Part shown: positions 54,501-64,000 of the stretch, one piece after another
How the letters are laid out: every line of letters begins with the position of its first letter
How positions within the stretch are numbered: position 1 is the stretch's first letter
NCBI RefSeq assembly: GCF_038561935.1
Contig: NZ_CP102770.1
Span: forward strand, 4,402,001-4,466,000
Reading direction: 5' to 3'
From: Myxococcus stipitatus
Lineage (GTDB): Bacteria > Myxococcota > Myxococcia > Myxococcales > Myxococcaceae
Length of the DNA: 64,000 nucleotides
The notes under the pieces: model-generated
What the model was told of the DNA's origin: nothing
What the model saw: the letters and a program-made list of their open reading frames with translations, nothing else
Databases searched by the model: none
Program-made: the position numbers and the translations under genes

Positions 54501-57500
54501 AGAGCACCTGGAACAGCGGCGTGCGATTCAGGCTCCGCTCGGGCTGGAGCTCCTCCACCAGCTTCTCGAAGGGCACGTCCTGGTGCGCGTAGGCGTCCAG
54601 CGTCGACTCACGCACGCGGCCGAGCAGCTCGCGGAACGTCAGGTGCTCGGGGACCTGGCTGCGCAGCACGAGCGTGTTGGCGAAGAAGCCGATGAGCTTC
54701 TCCAGGTCCGAGTGGCGGCGGCCCGCGATGGGCGAGCCGACGCTGATGTCGTCCTGGCCGGAGTAGCGCGCGAGCACCGTCTGGAACGCGGCCAGCAGCA
54801 CCATGAACGGCGTGGCCCCTTCGCGACGGGCCAGGGCCTGCACCGCGTCCTGCAGCGCGCGGGGCAGGGTGACGTCCACCATGCCGCCTCGGAAGGTGCT
54901 GACGGGCGGGCGGGGGAAGTCCGTGGGCAGCTCCAGGGTGGGCGGTGCGCCCTCCAACTGCTTTCGCCACCAGGCGACCTCCTTCTCCAGCACCTGGTCC
55001 TTCAGCCAGCCGCGCTGCCACGCGGAGTAGTCCGCGTACTGGAGCGGCAGCTCCGCCAGGGTGAGCGGGACGCCTCGGATGAAGGACGAGTACGCGGACG
55101 CCACCTCGTGGACGAGCAGGCCCAGCGACCAACCATCCGCGACGATGTGATGCACGGACATGAGCAGGATGTGCTCCTGCGCGCCGAGCTTCAGCAGGCG
55201 CACGCGCAACAGCGAGCGGTCCGCCAGGTTGAACGGACGCTGCATCTCCTCGGTGGTGACCCGCCGGGTCTCCACTTCACGCGCCTCGGGCTCGAGCGTG
55301 CTCAGGTCCAGCACCTCCAGCCGCCTCGGCTCGTGCGCGTGGATGACCTGGACGGGCTGTCCCTGGTGGCTCAGGACGGAGGTGCGCAGCGACTCGTGTC
55401 GACGCAGCAGCTCGTTGATGGCCCGCTCCATCGCCGCCACGTCGAGCGTGCCCGCCAGTCGGACGGTGGCGGGGATGTTGTAGAACGCGCTGTTGGGCGA
55501 CAACTGGTCGAGGAACCAGAGGCGCTGCTGCGCGAACGACACCGGCTGCTCCGCCGTGCGCAGCACGGGCACGAGCGGCGGGATGTCCATGCCCTGGCCT
55601 TGCCGCACCGCCTGGTCCACGCGGTGCGCGAGCGCCTCCAGCGTCGGAGCATCGAACAGGTCTCGCAGCGGCAGCTCCACGCCGAACACCGCGCGCATGC
55701 GGCTGATGGCCTGCGTCGCCATCAGCGAGTGGCCACCCAGCTCGAAGAAGTTGTCGTGGATGCCCACGCGCTCGACCTCGAGCACCGCGCACCAGATGGT
55801 GCCCAGCCGCGCTTCCGTGGGCGTGCGAGGCCCCACGAAGTCGGGCCGTCCGCTGACCGTGCTCATGTCCGGGGCGGGCAGGGCCTTGCGGTCCACCTTG
55901 CCGTTCGGCGTGAGGGGCAGGGACTCGAGCACCAGCACCGCGGTGGGCACCATGTACTCGGGCAGGACCTCCTTCAGCGCCGCGCGCAGCGTCCCACCGT
56001 CGGTGGTGAACCCTTCACGCGCCACGGCGTAGCCGAACAGCCGCTTGCCTCCGGGGCCCTCCTCGCGAGCGATGACGACGGCCTCGCGCACCGCCGGGTG
56101 TCGAGCCAGCGCGGCCTCGACCTCGCCCAGCTCGATGCGGAAGCCACGCACCTTCACCTGCGCGTCGACGCGGCCCACGAACTCCAGGCCGCCGTCCTCG
56201 CGCCAGCGCACCATGTCACCCGTGCGGTACAGCCGGGCGCCCGGGACTCCCGAGAAGGTATCCGGGATGAAGCGCTCCGCGGTGAGGGCGGGCCGGCCGG
56301 CGTAGCCTCGCGCCACACCCACGCCCCCCAGGTACAGCTCGCCCTTGACGCCCACCGGCACGGGAGCGCCATGGGCATCCAGCACGTAGACGCGCACGTT
56401 GGCCAGGGGCCGACCGATGGACGGTGAGCGTGCGTCGCCCTCCGTGACCTGCGTGAGCGTGGCGACGACGGTGGCTTCCGTCGGGCCGTAGGAGTTGACG
56501 AACCGGCGGCCGGGCGCCCAGCGCGCGACGACCTCCGCGGGCAGGGCCTCGCCACCGGAGATGACCGTGCGGAGCGCGGGCAGGCCCTCGGACGGCGTCG
56601 CCGCCAGCGCGGCGGGAGTGAGGCTGATGACCGTGAGGAACTGGTCGCGCAGCAGCGTGTGCAGCGGCGCTCCGGGCATCACCTTCTCCAGGGGCGCGAG
56701 CACCAGCGAGGCACCCGACGTCAGCGTGGTGAAGATCTCCTCCACCGACAGGTCGAACGACAGGTTCGCGAACTGGAGCACGCGCTCGCCGGGGCCGATG
56801 CCGTAGGCGGGCGCCTCGTGCGTGACGAGGTTGGCCACGCTCACGTGCTCCACCGCCGTGCCCTTGGGCTGTCCCGTGCTTCCGGAGGTGTAGAGCACGT
56901 AGGCCAGGTTGCGGGGGAGGACGCCGGTGACGGGCGCCTCGGTGCGCTCCTTCGCCAGGGCTTCGCGCTCGACGTCGAGGCACAGCGCTCGTGCGCGGTG
57001 CTCTTCCGGGAACCGGTCGACCAGCGGCGACTGCGTCAGCAGCATCGCGGCGCCGCTGTCCTCGAGGAGGAACGCCAGTCGCTCACGCGGCAGGAGCGGA
57101 TCCACCGGGACCCACGCTCCGCCCGCCTTGAGGATGCCGAGCAGACCCACCACGACGTCCAGCGAGCGCTCCATGCTGAGCGCGACGCGCACCTCGGGGC
57201 GGACCCCTCGACGCCGCAGCGCGTGGGCGAGCTGATTGGCCTGCTGGTCGAGCTGCGCGTAGGTGAGCTCGGTGCCTTCGAACGAAGCCGCCAGCGCGTC
57301 CGGAGCGCGGCGCACCTGGGCCTCGAAGAGCGAATGGACACACGCCTCGGGGAAGTCGGCGCGGGTGTCGTTCCACGTCGTCAGGAGCCGCTGGCGCTCG
57401 TCGGTGGAGAGCAGCGCCAGGGACGAGAGGTGCCGCTCCGGCTCGCGGACGAACGCGCTCACCAGCGTGAGGAAGTGCTCCGCCATCCGGGTGATGGTGG

Positions 57501-60500
57501 ACGCGTCGTAGAGGTCGGTCTGGTACTCGAACCCACCCGTGAAGCCCGTGCTGCCTCGGGTGAGCGAGAGCGTCATGTCGAACTTCGCGGCGTGCCCCTC
57601 GTTCGGACCCGGGCGCATCGTCAGGCCCGGCAGCGAAATCGTCGCGTCCGGCGTGTTCTGGAGGATGAACATCACCCGGAACAACGGCGACTGCTGGAGG
57701 TCGCGCAGCGGCTGGAGCTGCTCGAAGGGCAGGTGCTGATGCGCATAGGCACCGAGCGCCGTCTCGCGCACGCGGCCGAGCAGCTCGCGCACCGTCGGGT
57801 CCCCATCCAGCCGGGTGCGGAGGACCAGCGTGTTGAGGAAGAAGCCGACCAGGCCTTCCAGCTCCGCGCGGTTGCGACCGGCGACGGGCGAACCCACGGA
57901 CACGTCGTCCTGGCCCGCGTAGCGCGCGAGCAGGAACTGGAACGCCGAGAGGAAGAACATGAAGGGGGTGATGCCTTCACGCTGGCAGAACGCCTCGATG
58001 GCCTCGGCCTGCTCGGGCGGCACCACCAGGGACACCACATCGCCTCGGTGTCCCGTGTGGTTCGTCCTCGGCCGGTCGGTGGGCAGCTCCAGGTCCTGCG
58101 AAGCGCCATCGAGCTGCCGCTGCCACCACGCCAACTGCCGGTCCAGCTCCGCGCCTTCCAGCCAGCGGCGCTGCCACGCGGCGAAGTCCGCGTACTGGAG
58201 CGACATCTCGGGGAGGCTCGGCGCCCGGCCCATCTTGAGCTCGCTGTACACGAGCGACATCTCGCGGACGACGACACTGAGCGACCAGCCGTCGGCGACG
58301 ATGTGGTGGACGTTGATGAGGAGCAGGTGCTCCTGGTCCTCCAGCGCGAGGACCTCCGCGCGCAGCAGCGGGCCCGTGCTCAGGTCGAACGGCCGCAGCG
58401 CATGCTCACTCGCGCGGCGGCGTGCCTCGGCCTCGCGCTGCTCGGAGGGGAGCTGACGCAGGTCCGTGACCGGCAGCATGAACGCGGACGGCGCGTGGAT
58501 GATCTGCTCGGGGCCCTGGGCCTCCGCGCGGAACGTGGTGCGCAGGGCCTCGTGGCGATGGACGATGGCCTCGAGCGTCCGACGCAGCAGCTCCACGTCC
58601 AGCTCACCCGAGAGCACCAGCGCCGTCGGGATGTTGAACGCGGGGCTTCCAGGCTCGAGCTGATCAAGGAACCACACGCGCTCCTGCGAGTACGAGAGCG
58701 GCAGCTTGCCATCCCGAGGCGTGCGCTCGATGGCCGGCGCGGACACCGTCGCACCCGCGCGCAGCAGGGCGTCGATCCGCGCCGAGAGCTTCTCGACGGT
58801 GGGCGCCTCGAACAACTCGCGCACCGGCAGCTCCACCGAGAAGGCCACGCGGACCCGCGAGGTGAGCTGGGTGGCGAGCAGCGAGTGTCCGCCGAGCTCG
58901 AAGAAGTCGTCGTGGACGCCGACGCGCTCGGCGTGGAGGAGCTCCGCCCAGAGCGAGGCGAGCTGGAGCTCGGTCTCGGTGCGGGGCGCGACGTACTCGC
59001 GGCTCGAGGAGATGTCGGGCGACGGGAGCGCGGCGCGGTCGACCTTGCCGTTGGGCGTGAGGGGCAGCGCCGTGAGCACGGTGATGGCGGAAGGCACCAT
59101 GTGCTCGGGCAGCCGCTGCTTGAGGGACTCCCGCAGCGAGGCGATGTCGACGCTGTCTCCGACGACATACGCGACCAGCCGCTGGCTGCCGGAGGTCTCG
59201 GAGCGGATGGCGGCGACGGCCTCTCGGACGGAGGACGCCGCGAGGAGCGCGGTCTCGACTTCACCGAGCTCGATGCGGAAGCCGCGCAGCTTCACCTGCG
59301 AGTCGATGCGGCCGACGTACTCGAGCGTGCCGTTGGCGAGCCAGCGGACCTTGTCGCCCGTGAGGTAGAGGCGCGACCCGGGAACCGTGGCGAAGGGGTT
59401 CGGGACGAAGCGCTCGGCGGAGAGGTCCGCACGGTGGAGGTAGCCACGCGCCAGGCCGACGCTCTCGACGCAGAGCTGGCCCGGCACGCCCACGGGGAGC
59501 GGGCGGAGCGCGTCGTCGAGGACGAAGAGGCACGTGTTGTCCCACGGCCTGCCGATGGAGGGCGGCTGGCCCGGGAGCAGCGGCTCGGAGATGGACGCGC
59601 AGACGGTGACCTCGGTGGGGCCGTACGCGTTGAGCAGGCGCAACCGCGCGCCCCAGCGCTGGATGAGCTCTGGCGAGCACGCCTCACCCGCGGAGATGAG
59701 CGTGGTGAGCGAGGGGAGGTCCTCGGGCCGCATCTGGGCGAGCACCGAGGGCGTGAGCGTGACGGCGGAGATGGACTCGTCGCGGAGGAGGTCGCGCAGC
59801 GGCGCGCCCGGGAGGAGGCGGTCGCGAGGAGCGAGGACCAGGGTGGAGCCCGCGAGGAGCGCGCCGAAGATCTCGGCGACGGAGGCATCGAAGGCGAAGG
59901 ACGCGAACTGGAGGACGCGAGAGGTGGGCGTGAAGCCGTGCGCACGTCCCGCCGCGAGCGCGGTGTTGGCGAGGCCGCGGTGCTGGAGGAGCGTGCCCTT
60001 GGGCGTGCCGGTGGAGCCGGACGTGTAGATGACGTAGGCGAGGTTGTCGGCGCGAGCGCCGGAGTCCGGCGCGGTGTCCGGCCGCGCGGCGATGAGGCTC
60101 GCGTCGGAGTCCAGTCGCACCACGTGCGGCGTCTTGAAGCCCAGGCTCTCCGCGAGCGCCGCCGTCGCGACGACGAGAGGCGCCGCGCAGTCGCGGAGCA
60201 TGAAGGAGAGCCGCTCGGCCGGGTACGAAGGATCGAGCGGGACCCAGGCTCCGCCCGCCTTGAGGACGGCGAGGATGGAGACGACGAGCTCGAGCGAGCG
60301 CTCGACGCAGAGCGCGACAGGGACCTCGGGCCCGACACCCAGCGAGCGCAGGTGGTGGGCGAGGCGATTGGCGCGCGAGTCGAGCTGCGCGAAGGAGAGG
60401 GACTGGCCTTCGAAGCGCAGGGCCGTGGCGTGCGGCGTGCGCGCGGCCTGGGCCTCGAAGAGGGCGTGCGTGGTGGCGTCGCGCGGGAAGTCGCGCTCGC

Positions 60501-63500
60501 TCTGGTTCCAGTCCACGAGGACCTGGCGCTGCTCCTCGTCGGACATCAGCGACAGCGTGGAGACCGGCACCTCGGGGCGTGCCACCGCTTGAGCGAGCAG
60601 GGCTCCGAGGTGGACCATCATCCGGTCCACGCTCTCCGCAGAGAAGAGGTCGGTGCGGTACTCGACGCCGCAGGCCAGGCCTTGCTCCGACTCGAGGACG
60701 GAGAAGGTCAGGTCCAGCCGCGCGGCGCCCGTGCTGGAGGGCTGTGCGCGGAACGTGAGGCCGGGCAGCTTCAGCTCGGACTCGGGCTGGTTCTGGAGCA
60801 CCAGCGCCACCTGGAAGAGCGGCGCGTGCGCGAGGCTCCGCTCGGGGTTGAGCGCCTTGACGAGCTCCTCGAAAGGCAGGTCCTGGTGCGCGTAGGCACC
60901 CAGCATGTCCTTCCTCACGAGAGAGAGCAGCTCGCGGAAGGACGGCGCCCCACCCAGCCTCGCGCGCAGGGCGAGCTGGTTGACGAAGAAGCCGATGAGG
61001 CCCTCCGTCTCACCGTGGTGCCGGTTGGCGATGCCCGTGCCGACGACGAAGTCCTCCTGACCCGAGTAGCGCGAGAGCACGGCCTGCAGGCCCGCCATGA
61101 GGGCCATGAAGAGCGTGGTTCCCTCCTTGCGGCACAGCGCCTGGAGCGACTCGGCCAGCTCGCGAGGCAGCACTCGCGAGACGGTGGCGCCCTGGACTCC
61201 GCGCACGGCGGGGCGCGGGAAGTCCGTGGGCAGCTCCAGCAGCGGCGGCGCACCGGACAGGTGCTCCCTCCACCAGGAGACCTGCGCCTCGAGCGCCTCA
61301 CCCTGGAGCCAGCCGCGCTGCCAGGTGGCGTAGTCGGCGTACTGGATGGGCAGCTCGGGCAGCGGCGAGGGCTGGCCCTCGCGGAAGGCGGCATAGAGCG
61401 CCGCGGTCTCACGCACGAGCACATCCATGGACCAGCCGTCCGAGACGATGTGGTGCATCGTCACCAGCAGAACGTGCTGACGCTCACCCAGCCGCAGCAG
61501 CGAGACGCGCAGCAGGGGGCCGGTGGCGAGGTGGAACGGACGGCGTGCCTCCTCGTCGGCGCGGCGCTGGACCTCGGACTCGCCCTGCGCGGACAGGTCC
61601 ACCACGGGCACCGTCACGGGCGCGGGTGCATGGACGACCTGCTCGTTGCCCGCGCGGAACGTGGTGCGCAGCACCTCATGGCGCCGCACCACCTCCGTGA
61701 AGGCCCGCTCCAGGGCGCTCGTGTCCACGTCGCCCTCGAGCCGCAGCGCGATGGGCATGTTGTACGACGGGCTCCCCGGCTCCAGCTGGTCGAGGAACCA
61801 CAGGCGCTGCTGCGCGAAGGACTGGACGAAGGACCACGGCGCCTGGCCCTCGCGGGGCAGGCGCGTGAGCGTCGGCCTGTGCGGGCCGGTGCCCGCGCTC
61901 AGCGCGACGTCGATGCGTCGGGCGAGGCCCTGCACCGTCGGCGCCTCGAACAGCTCGCGCAGGGGCAGCTCCACCTGGAAGGCGGAGCGCACGCGCGAGA
62001 CGAGCTGCGTGGCGAGGAGCGAGTGGCCCCCCATCTCGAAGAAGTTCGTGCTGACGCCGACTCGCGGCACGCCGAGCACCTGCGCGAAGAGGCCCGCGAG
62101 CAACGACTCGGTGAGCGTGCGCGCCTCGAACGAGGACGCGTCCTCGATGAGCACGGACTGCTCGGGCACGGGCAGGGCCTTGCGGTCCACCTTGCCGTTG
62201 ATCGTGAGGGGCAGGGCCTCCAGCACCTTCCACGCGGTGGGGACCATGGCGTCGGGCAGCCGCTTCGCGAGGAAGACTCGCAGCGTCGCGGGCTCCAGCG
62301 ACGCGGGGGCGACGACATAACCCACCAGCCGCTTGTCTCCGGGCCGGTCCTCGCGGACGAGCACCACGGCCTCGCGCACCTCGGGATGCGCGAGCAGGGC
62401 GGACTCGATCTCCGCCAGCTCGATGCGCAGACCGCGCACCTTCACCTGGGCATCCGCGCGGCCCAGGAACTCGAGCAGGCCGTCGTGGCGCCAGCGGACC
62501 TGGTCACCCGTGCGGTACAGCCGGGCCCCAGGCACGGAGGAGAACGCATCCGGCACGAAGCGCTCGGCCGTCATCGCGGGCTGACCCGTGTAGCCTCGGG
62601 CCACGCCTTCGCCACCGATGAACAGCTCACCGGTGACCCCCACGGGCACCACGTGGCCGTGCTCATCCAGCACGTACACCTGGGTGTCGCCAATGGGGCG
62701 ACCGATGGGCGCGGTGGCTCCCTCGATGGTGCCCTCCACCGTCCACGACGTGGCGTCGACGGTGGTCTCGGTCGGGCCGTAGCAGTTGACCAGACGCGTG
62801 GCGGGCCACTCGCCTCGGATGCGGTGCGCCAGGTTCGCCGGCAGCGCCTCACCACCGGACACCAGCACGCGCAGGCCCAAGGGGCGCTCGGACCGCGCGG
62901 CCTCCACGAACAGGCTGAGCTGCGAGGGCACGAACTGGAGCACCGTCACCCGCTGCGTCTCCACCGTCGCGTGCAGGGCCTCCATGTCCAGGTCCGCCGC
63001 CGGGGGCGGGAGCACCAGCGTCGCTCCGCTGACGAGCGTGGAGACGAACTCCGGCACCACGGGGTCGAAGCCCGGCGCGGTCTTCTGGAGCACACGGTCC
63101 TGGGGGCCCAGCTCCAGGCTCGTGGTGAACCAGGCCGTGTGCCGCGCCAGCGCGCGGTGCGGCACCACGACTCCCTTGGGCCGGCCCGTCGAGCCGGACG
63201 TGAACAGCACGTAGGCCGCGTTCTCCGCGGCGAGCGTCGGCACCCGGAACTGGCTGCTCGCCACCGGATGCGTGGCCGCCACGTCCTCCAGGAGCAGGAC
63301 GCCCGATGTCCCCGCCGGCAGCGAGGCTCGGAGCTCCCGCTGCGCGAGCACCACGGCGGGAGCGGTGTCGTCCAGCATCATCGCCAGTCGCTCGGACGGC
63401 GAGGATGCATCGAGCGGAACCCAGACGCCTCCCGACGCGAGGATGCCAAGGACCCCCGCGACCAGCTCGGGCGAGCGCCGCGCGAGCAGCGCCACGCGCA

Positions 63501-64000
63501 CCTCGGGGCCCACGCCGCGCTGACGCAGCACCTCCGCCAGGCCGAGGGCCTTGCGCTCCAGCTCCCGGTACGTGAGCTGTCCGTCCGTCCATTCCAGCGC
63601 CACGGCGTCGGGCGAGAGGGCCGCGCGCGACTGGAACCACGAGAACACGGCGGTCTCGCGCGAGTGCGTGGAGCGGGTGTCGTTCCACTCGACCACCAGG
63701 CGGTGGCGCTCCTCGGGTGCGAGCAGCGGCAGCTCGGCGAGCGTGAGGTCCGGCGTGGACACCGCCGCCTCGAGCAGGCGCGTGAAGTGGCCCGCCATCC
63801 CCTGGAGGGTCTCCAGGTCGAACAGGTCCGTGTTGTATTCGAACGCGCCCACCAGCCCCTCGGGCGACTCCTGGAGGACGAGGGACAGCGAGTACTTCGC
63901 GATGCCCGGGTCCACGTCCGCCGGGGCCAGGGTGAGCTCCGGCAACGTCAGCGAGGGCACGGGCGTGTTCTGCAGCGCGAACATCACCTGGAACAGCGGC
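51532..64000 (-). CDS. Nonribosomal peptide synthetase, last four modules (5' end outside window)
   Basis: At least 4151 residues; the frame is open to the right edge and begins inside a condensation domain. Order with approximate positions: C (64000-63700, partial), A1 63660-62160, T1 62130-61920, C2 61840-60510, A2 60480-59030, T2 58990-58770, C3 58720-57370, A3 57340-55880, T3 55830-55610, C4 55550-54200, A4 54160-52680, T4 52620-52420, TE 52320-51540. C2-C4 each keep HHxxxDG ([24 protein letters not shown]). All four T domains have GGHSL for the phosphopantetheine arm. No epimerase, methyltransferase or ketosynthase is seen. The condensation domains look like the L-amino-acid type. The terminal thioesterase is degenerate. 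MbtH follows downstream. Product is unknown to me. Confidence 0.95.
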   Translation of the reverse strand, partial: PLFQVMFALQNTPVPSLTLPELTLAPADVDPGIAKYSLSLVLQESPEGLVGAFEYNTDLFDLETLQGMAGHFTRLLEAAVSTPDLTLAELPLLAPEERHRLVVEWNDTRSTHSRETAVFSWFQSRAALSPDAVALEWTDGQLTYRELERKALGLAEVLRQRGVGPEVRVALLARRSPELVAGVLGILASGGVWVPLDASSPSERLAMMLDDTAPAVVLAQRELRASLPAGTSGVLLLEDVAATHPVASSQFRVPTLAAENAAYVLFTSGSTGRPKGVVVPHRALARHTAWFTTSLELGPQDRVLQKTAPGFDPVVPEFVSTLVSGATLVLPPPAADLDMEALHATVETQRVTVLQFVPSQLSLFVEAARSERPLGLRVLVSGGEALPANLAHRIRGEWPATRLVNCYGPTETTVDATSWTVEGTIEGATAPIGRPIGDTQVYVLDEHGHVVPVGVTGELFIGGEGVARGYTGQPAMTAERFVPDAFSSVPGARLYRTGDQVRWRHDGLLEFLGRADAQVKVRGLRIELAEIESALLAHPEVREAVVLVREDRPGDKRLVGYVVAPASLEPATLRVFLAKRLPDAMVPTAWKVLEALPLTINGKVDRKALPVPEQSVLIEDASSFEARTLTESLLAGLFAQVLGVPRVGVSTNFFEMGGHSLLATQLVSRVRSAFQVELPLRELFEAPTVQGLARRIDVALSAGTGPHRPTLTRLPREGQAPWSFVQSFAQQRLWFLDQLEPGSPSYNMPIALRLEGDVDTSALERAFTEVVRRHEVLRTTFRAGNEQVVHAPAPVTVPVVDLSAQGESEVQRRADEEARRPFHLATGPLLRVSLLRLGERQHVLLVTMHHIVSDGWSMDVLVRETAALYAAFREGQPSPLPELPIQYADYATWQRGWLQGEALEAQVSWWREHLSGAPPLLELPTDFPRPAVRGVQGATVSRVLPRELAESLQALCRKEGTTLFMALMAGLQAVLSRYSGQEDFVVGTGIANRHHGETEGLIGFFVNQLALRARLGGAPSFRELLSLVRKDMLGAYAHQDLPFEELVKALNPERSLAHAPLFQVALVLQNQPESELKLPGLTFRAQPSSTGAARLDLTFSVLESEQGLACGVEYRTDLFSAESVDRMMVHLGALLAQAVARPEVPVSTLSLMSDEEQRQVLVDWNQSERDFPRDATTHALFEAQAARTPHATALRFEGQSLSFAQLDSRANRLAHHLRSLGVGPEVPVALCVERSLELVVSILAVLKAGGAWVPLDPSYPAERLSFMLRDCAAPLVVATAALAESLGFKTPHVVRLDSDASLIAARPDTAPDSGARADNLAYVIYTSGSTGTPKGTLLQHRGLANTALAAGRAHGFTPTSRVLQFASFAFDASVAEIFGALLAGSTLVLAPRDRLLPGAPLRDLLRDESISAVTLTPSVLAQMRPEDLPSLTTLISAGEACSPELIQRWGARLRLLNAYGPTEVTVCASISEPLLPGQPPSIGRPWDNTCLFVLDDALRPLPVGVPGQLCVESVGLARGYLHRADLSAERFVPNPFATVPGSRLYLTGDKVRWLANGTLEYVGRIDSQVKLRGFRIELGEVETALLAASSVREAVAAIRSETSGSQRLVAYVVGDSVDIASLRESLKQRLPEHMVPSAITVLTALPLTPNGKVDRAALPSPDISSSREYVAPRTETELQLASLWAELLHAERVGVHDDFFELGGHSLLATQLTSRVRVAFSVELPVRELFEAPTVEKLSARIDALLRAGATVSAPAIERTPRDGKLPLSYSQERVWFLDQLEPGSPAFNIPTALVLSGELDVELLRRTLEAIVHRHEALRTTFRAEAQGPEQIIHAPSAFMLPVTDLRQLPSEQREAEARRRASEHALRPFDLSTGPLLRAEVLALEDQEHLLLINVHHIVADGWSLSVVVREMSLVYSELKMGRAPSLPEMSLQYADFAAWQRRWLEGAELDRQLAWWQRQLDGASQDLELPTDRPRTNHTGHRGDVVSLVVPPEQAEAIEAFCQREGITPFMFFLSAFQFLLARYAGQDDVSVGSPVAGRNRAELEGLVGFFLNTLVLRTRLDGDPTVRELLGRVRETALGAYAHQHLPFEQLQPLRDLQQSPLFRVMFILQNTPDATISLPGLTMRPGPNEGHAAKFDMTLSLTRGSTGFTGGFEYQTDLYDASTITRMAEHFLTLVSAFVREPERHLSSLALLSTDERQRLLTTWNDTRADFPEACVHSLFEAQVRRAPDALAASFEGTELTYAQLDQQANQLAHALRRRGVRPEVRVALSMERSLDVVVGLLGILKAGGAWVPVDPLLPRERLAFLLEDSGAAMLLTQSPLVDRFPEEHRARALCLDVEREALAKERTEAPVTGVLPRNLAYVLYTSGSTGQPKGTAVEHVSVANLVTHEAPAYGIGPGERVLQFANLSFDLSVEEIFTTLTSGASLVLAPLEKVMPGAPLHTLLRDQFLTVISLTPAALAATPSEGLPALRTVISGGEALPAEVVARWAPGRRFVNSYGPTEATVVATLTQVTEGDARSPSIGRPLANVRVYVLDAHGAPVPVGVKGELYLGGVGVARGYAGRPALTAERFIPDTFSGVPGARLYRTGDMVRWREDGGLEFVGRVDAQVKVRGFRIELGEVEAALARHPAVREAVVIAREEGPGGKRLFGYAVAREGFTTDGGTLRAALKEVLPEYMVPTAVLVLESLPLTPNGKVDRKALPAPDMSTVSGRPDFVGPRTPTEARLGTIWCAVLEVERVGIHDNFFELGGHSLMATQAISRMRAVFGVELPLRDLFDAPTLEALAHRVDQAVRQGQGMDIPPLVPVLRTAEQPVSFAQQRLWFLDQLSPNSAFYNIPATVRLAGTLDVAAMERAINELLRRHESLRTSVLSHQGQPVQVIHAHEPRRLEVLDLSTLEPEAREVETRRVTTEEMQRPFNLADRSLLRVRLLKLGAQEHILLMSVHHIVADGWSLGLLVHEVASAYSSFIRGVPLTLAELPLQYADYSAWQRGWLKDQVLEKEVAWWRKQLEGAPPTLELPTDFPRPPVSTFRGGMVDVTLPRALQDAVQALARREGATPFMVLLAAFQTVLARYSGQDDISVGSPIAGRRHSDLEKLIGFFANTLVLRSQVPEHLTFRELLGRVRESTLDAYAHQDVPFEKLVEELQPERSLNRTPLFQVLFVLQNTYRETYDTGDLSIIPLEPNSGTAKFDLTLSLVESSQGLVGFLEYSSDVFTRQTAERLVGALHQVLEGAVARPDQTLGRLPLLSAEDRRQVVESFNAAVDPTYVPGLIHRWVEAQAARAPERVAVTDGHQSLTYAQLDARANQLAHHLIALGVPVNGTVGLCLERASLDMPVAVLATMKAGAAFLPLDPSYPADRLALMLEDTQAPVVLAHSALVSTLPASLTARVIHLEQEVSIGSRPTHSPDVDMSPETNCYFVYTSGSTGRPKGIVMSHRAVGNMLWWLMKRAVKPDATTLQFASLNFDVSFQELFGTWCLGGKVLLINGTLRQDPPAMLRYMREHHVERLFLPFVALQAMCDAALTEQELPPLGEIITAGEQLQVTPALLAFFNRLPECTLENQYGPSEAHVVTAWRAPADRKTWPALPPVGAPLTNVEIYVLDPHGAPCPVGVAGEVYVGGVNVAHGYHGRPDLTAEKFVPHLLGGAPGARLYRTGDKARWLVDGNLEFLGRLDSQVKLRGFRIELGEVEVALRALPHVRDAVAIVREDVAGDRRLVGYVVLPPDAPWDTEEARQVLRERVPEYMVPSIFMRLESLPLMPTGKVARGALPPPDEESLRGTTPFAEPRTPLEELLAQAFAEVLRTPRVSITDNFFSLGGHSLLATQVVSRVRAAVGVELPLRALFEAPTVESLAALLMRAQAAAKAQDTRTRPTSRPAAPAWSPLVTLREGSDTGRVLHVIHGLDGRVAAYTQLADHAPEGWTVVGIQARGFEEGRAPLESVEAMATLYVEALRAATPQGPYRLVGPGMGALVAWEMAQQLQREGHAVELLLVEPPPAEPEAAPASTAGAQGALFARELAAQAGVTPLALPASLITGKDVEPLLAHLHTEGTRAGLVPEDVSLAELRTRFKVFASHLRAARRYLPEPYAGTVHLLLAADAPERDEDALDGGWGELAEGGLQQWEASGAQGSVLRPPSVTDWLSRWLKPEDR
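51540..52320 (-). other. NRPS terminal thioesterase domain lacking catalytic Ser and His
   Basis: The fold is recognisable: [35 protein letters not shown] and a C-terminal helix region. The nucleophile elbow should read G-H/W-S-M/L-G but reads G-P-G-M-G, with a GGA codon at the Ser position. The His of the usual G-D-H-F-T-L-L-R-P-P is Gln in [10 protein letters not shown]. The frame is intact. Confidence 0.8.
52680..54160 (-). other. NRPS adenylation domain A4, proline-like pocket
   Basis: The pocket by eye reads D-V-Q-F-I-A-Q-V-V-(K), against the proline codes D-V-Q-L/F-I-A-H-V-V-K. It also has the [12 protein letters not shown] form of motif A5 typical of Pro domains. Pro or a cyclic imino acid is predicted. 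Motif A10 is [10 protein letters not shown], unusual in lacking the Asp of GKVDR but keeping the Lys. Confidence 0.65.
55880..57340 (-). other. NRPS adenylation domain A3, lysine-like pocket
   Basis: The pocket by eye reads D-L-E-S-I-G-S-V-V-(K). It differs at two positions from the bacitracin lysine code as I remember it (D-A-E-S-I-G-S-V-C-K). Glu at position 239 would pair with a basic side chain. Lys, or possibly Orn/Arg, is predicted. Confidence 0.65.
59030..60480 (-). other. NRPS adenylation domain A2, aromatic-type pocket
   Basis: The pocket by eye reads D-A-A-T-I-A-A-V-C-(K). The phenylalanine code of GrsA/TycA is D-A-W-T-I-A-A-I-C-K. The Trp239-to-Ala change enlarges the pocket, so Phe, Trp or a substituted aromatic residue is predicted. 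Motifs [15 protein letters not shown] and AYGPTEVT are intact. Confidence 0.7.
62160..63660 (-). other. NRPS adenylation domain A1, unassigned specificity
   Basis: Core motifs [28 protein letters not shown] and [10 protein letters not shown] are intact. Aligned by eye to GrsA, the pocket reads D-P-P-Q-V-G-C-V-D-(K). The A4 motif is FDPVVPEF in place of the usual FDxSVxE. The code fits no amino acid I know. Gln278-like and Asp331-like positions hint at a polar side chain, a weak inference. Confidence 0.7.

Noticed and set aside
51532..64000. Direct repeats between NRPS modules as a possible mobile or tandem-duplication signal
   Set aside because: The similarity follows conserved A, T and C motifs at 3.1-3.2 kb spacing, as in any multimodular synthetase. 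No insertion-sequence ends or target duplications were seen.

Overview
The window is high-GC DNA with dense genes and G/C-rich third positions. Hanks-type Ser/Thr kinases, FHA proteins, an FHA-type sigma-54 activator, many lipoproteins and a giant NRPS together point to a predatory myxobacterium of the Myxococcus/Corallococcus/Pyxidicoccus group (inference from gene content). No rRNA, tRNA, CRISPR array, insertion sequence or phage gene was recognised.

Layout. 1-5 kb: end of a repeat-like protein, a Cys-rich lipoprotein, a soluble Ser/Thr kinase and, convergent to it, an FHA/AAA+/Fis activator. 5-13 kb: a secreted cyclase-family hydrolase, a LysR regulator whose 3' end overlaps it, an OprP-like porin, an exported glutaminase and, divergent from that, a very large Orn/Lys/Arg-decarboxylase-family protein. 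13-22.6 kb: an orphan hybrid-input histidine kinase, then an RND pump, its lipoprotein adaptor and a small outer-membrane-type protein. A divergent TetR regulator and two tandem palindromic operators control that last set. 22.7-30 kb: a cNMP-binding/repeat protein, a small Cys-rich lipoprotein, a PEGA-tailed Ser/Thr kinase and glyQS.

30-41 kb is the most notable system. It holds two lipoproteins, an RHH-FHA protein, a CpaA prepilin peptidase, a CpaC secretin, an FHA-CpaF ATPase and a double-FHA membrane protein. Order and content match, from memory, the first of two clusters of the Kil (Tad-like) contact-dependent prey-killing machine of Myxococcus xanthus. The pilins, CpaB and TadB/C are absent here and would have to be elsewhere. 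Hairpins and promoter-like sites cut the cluster into several transcription units.

41-51 kb is mostly housekeeping: polA with a decayed proofreading domain, an RsbRD-like protein, a membrane-anchored gluzincin-type peptidase, a YggU-family protein, a DivIVA-like coiled coil, a HEAT-like protein, a J-domain protein, a SpoIIM-family/RDD membrane pair and a LuxR-type regulator. 51-64 kb holds an mbtH gene and the last four modules of an NRPS that runs off the right edge. The order is (C)-A-T-C-A-T-C-A-T-C-A-T-TE. The A-domain pockets suggest unknown, aromatic, Lys-like and Pro-like substrates. The terminal thioesterase has lost both its nucleophilic Ser (now Gly) and its catalytic His (now Gln), so the product must leave by an unusual route.
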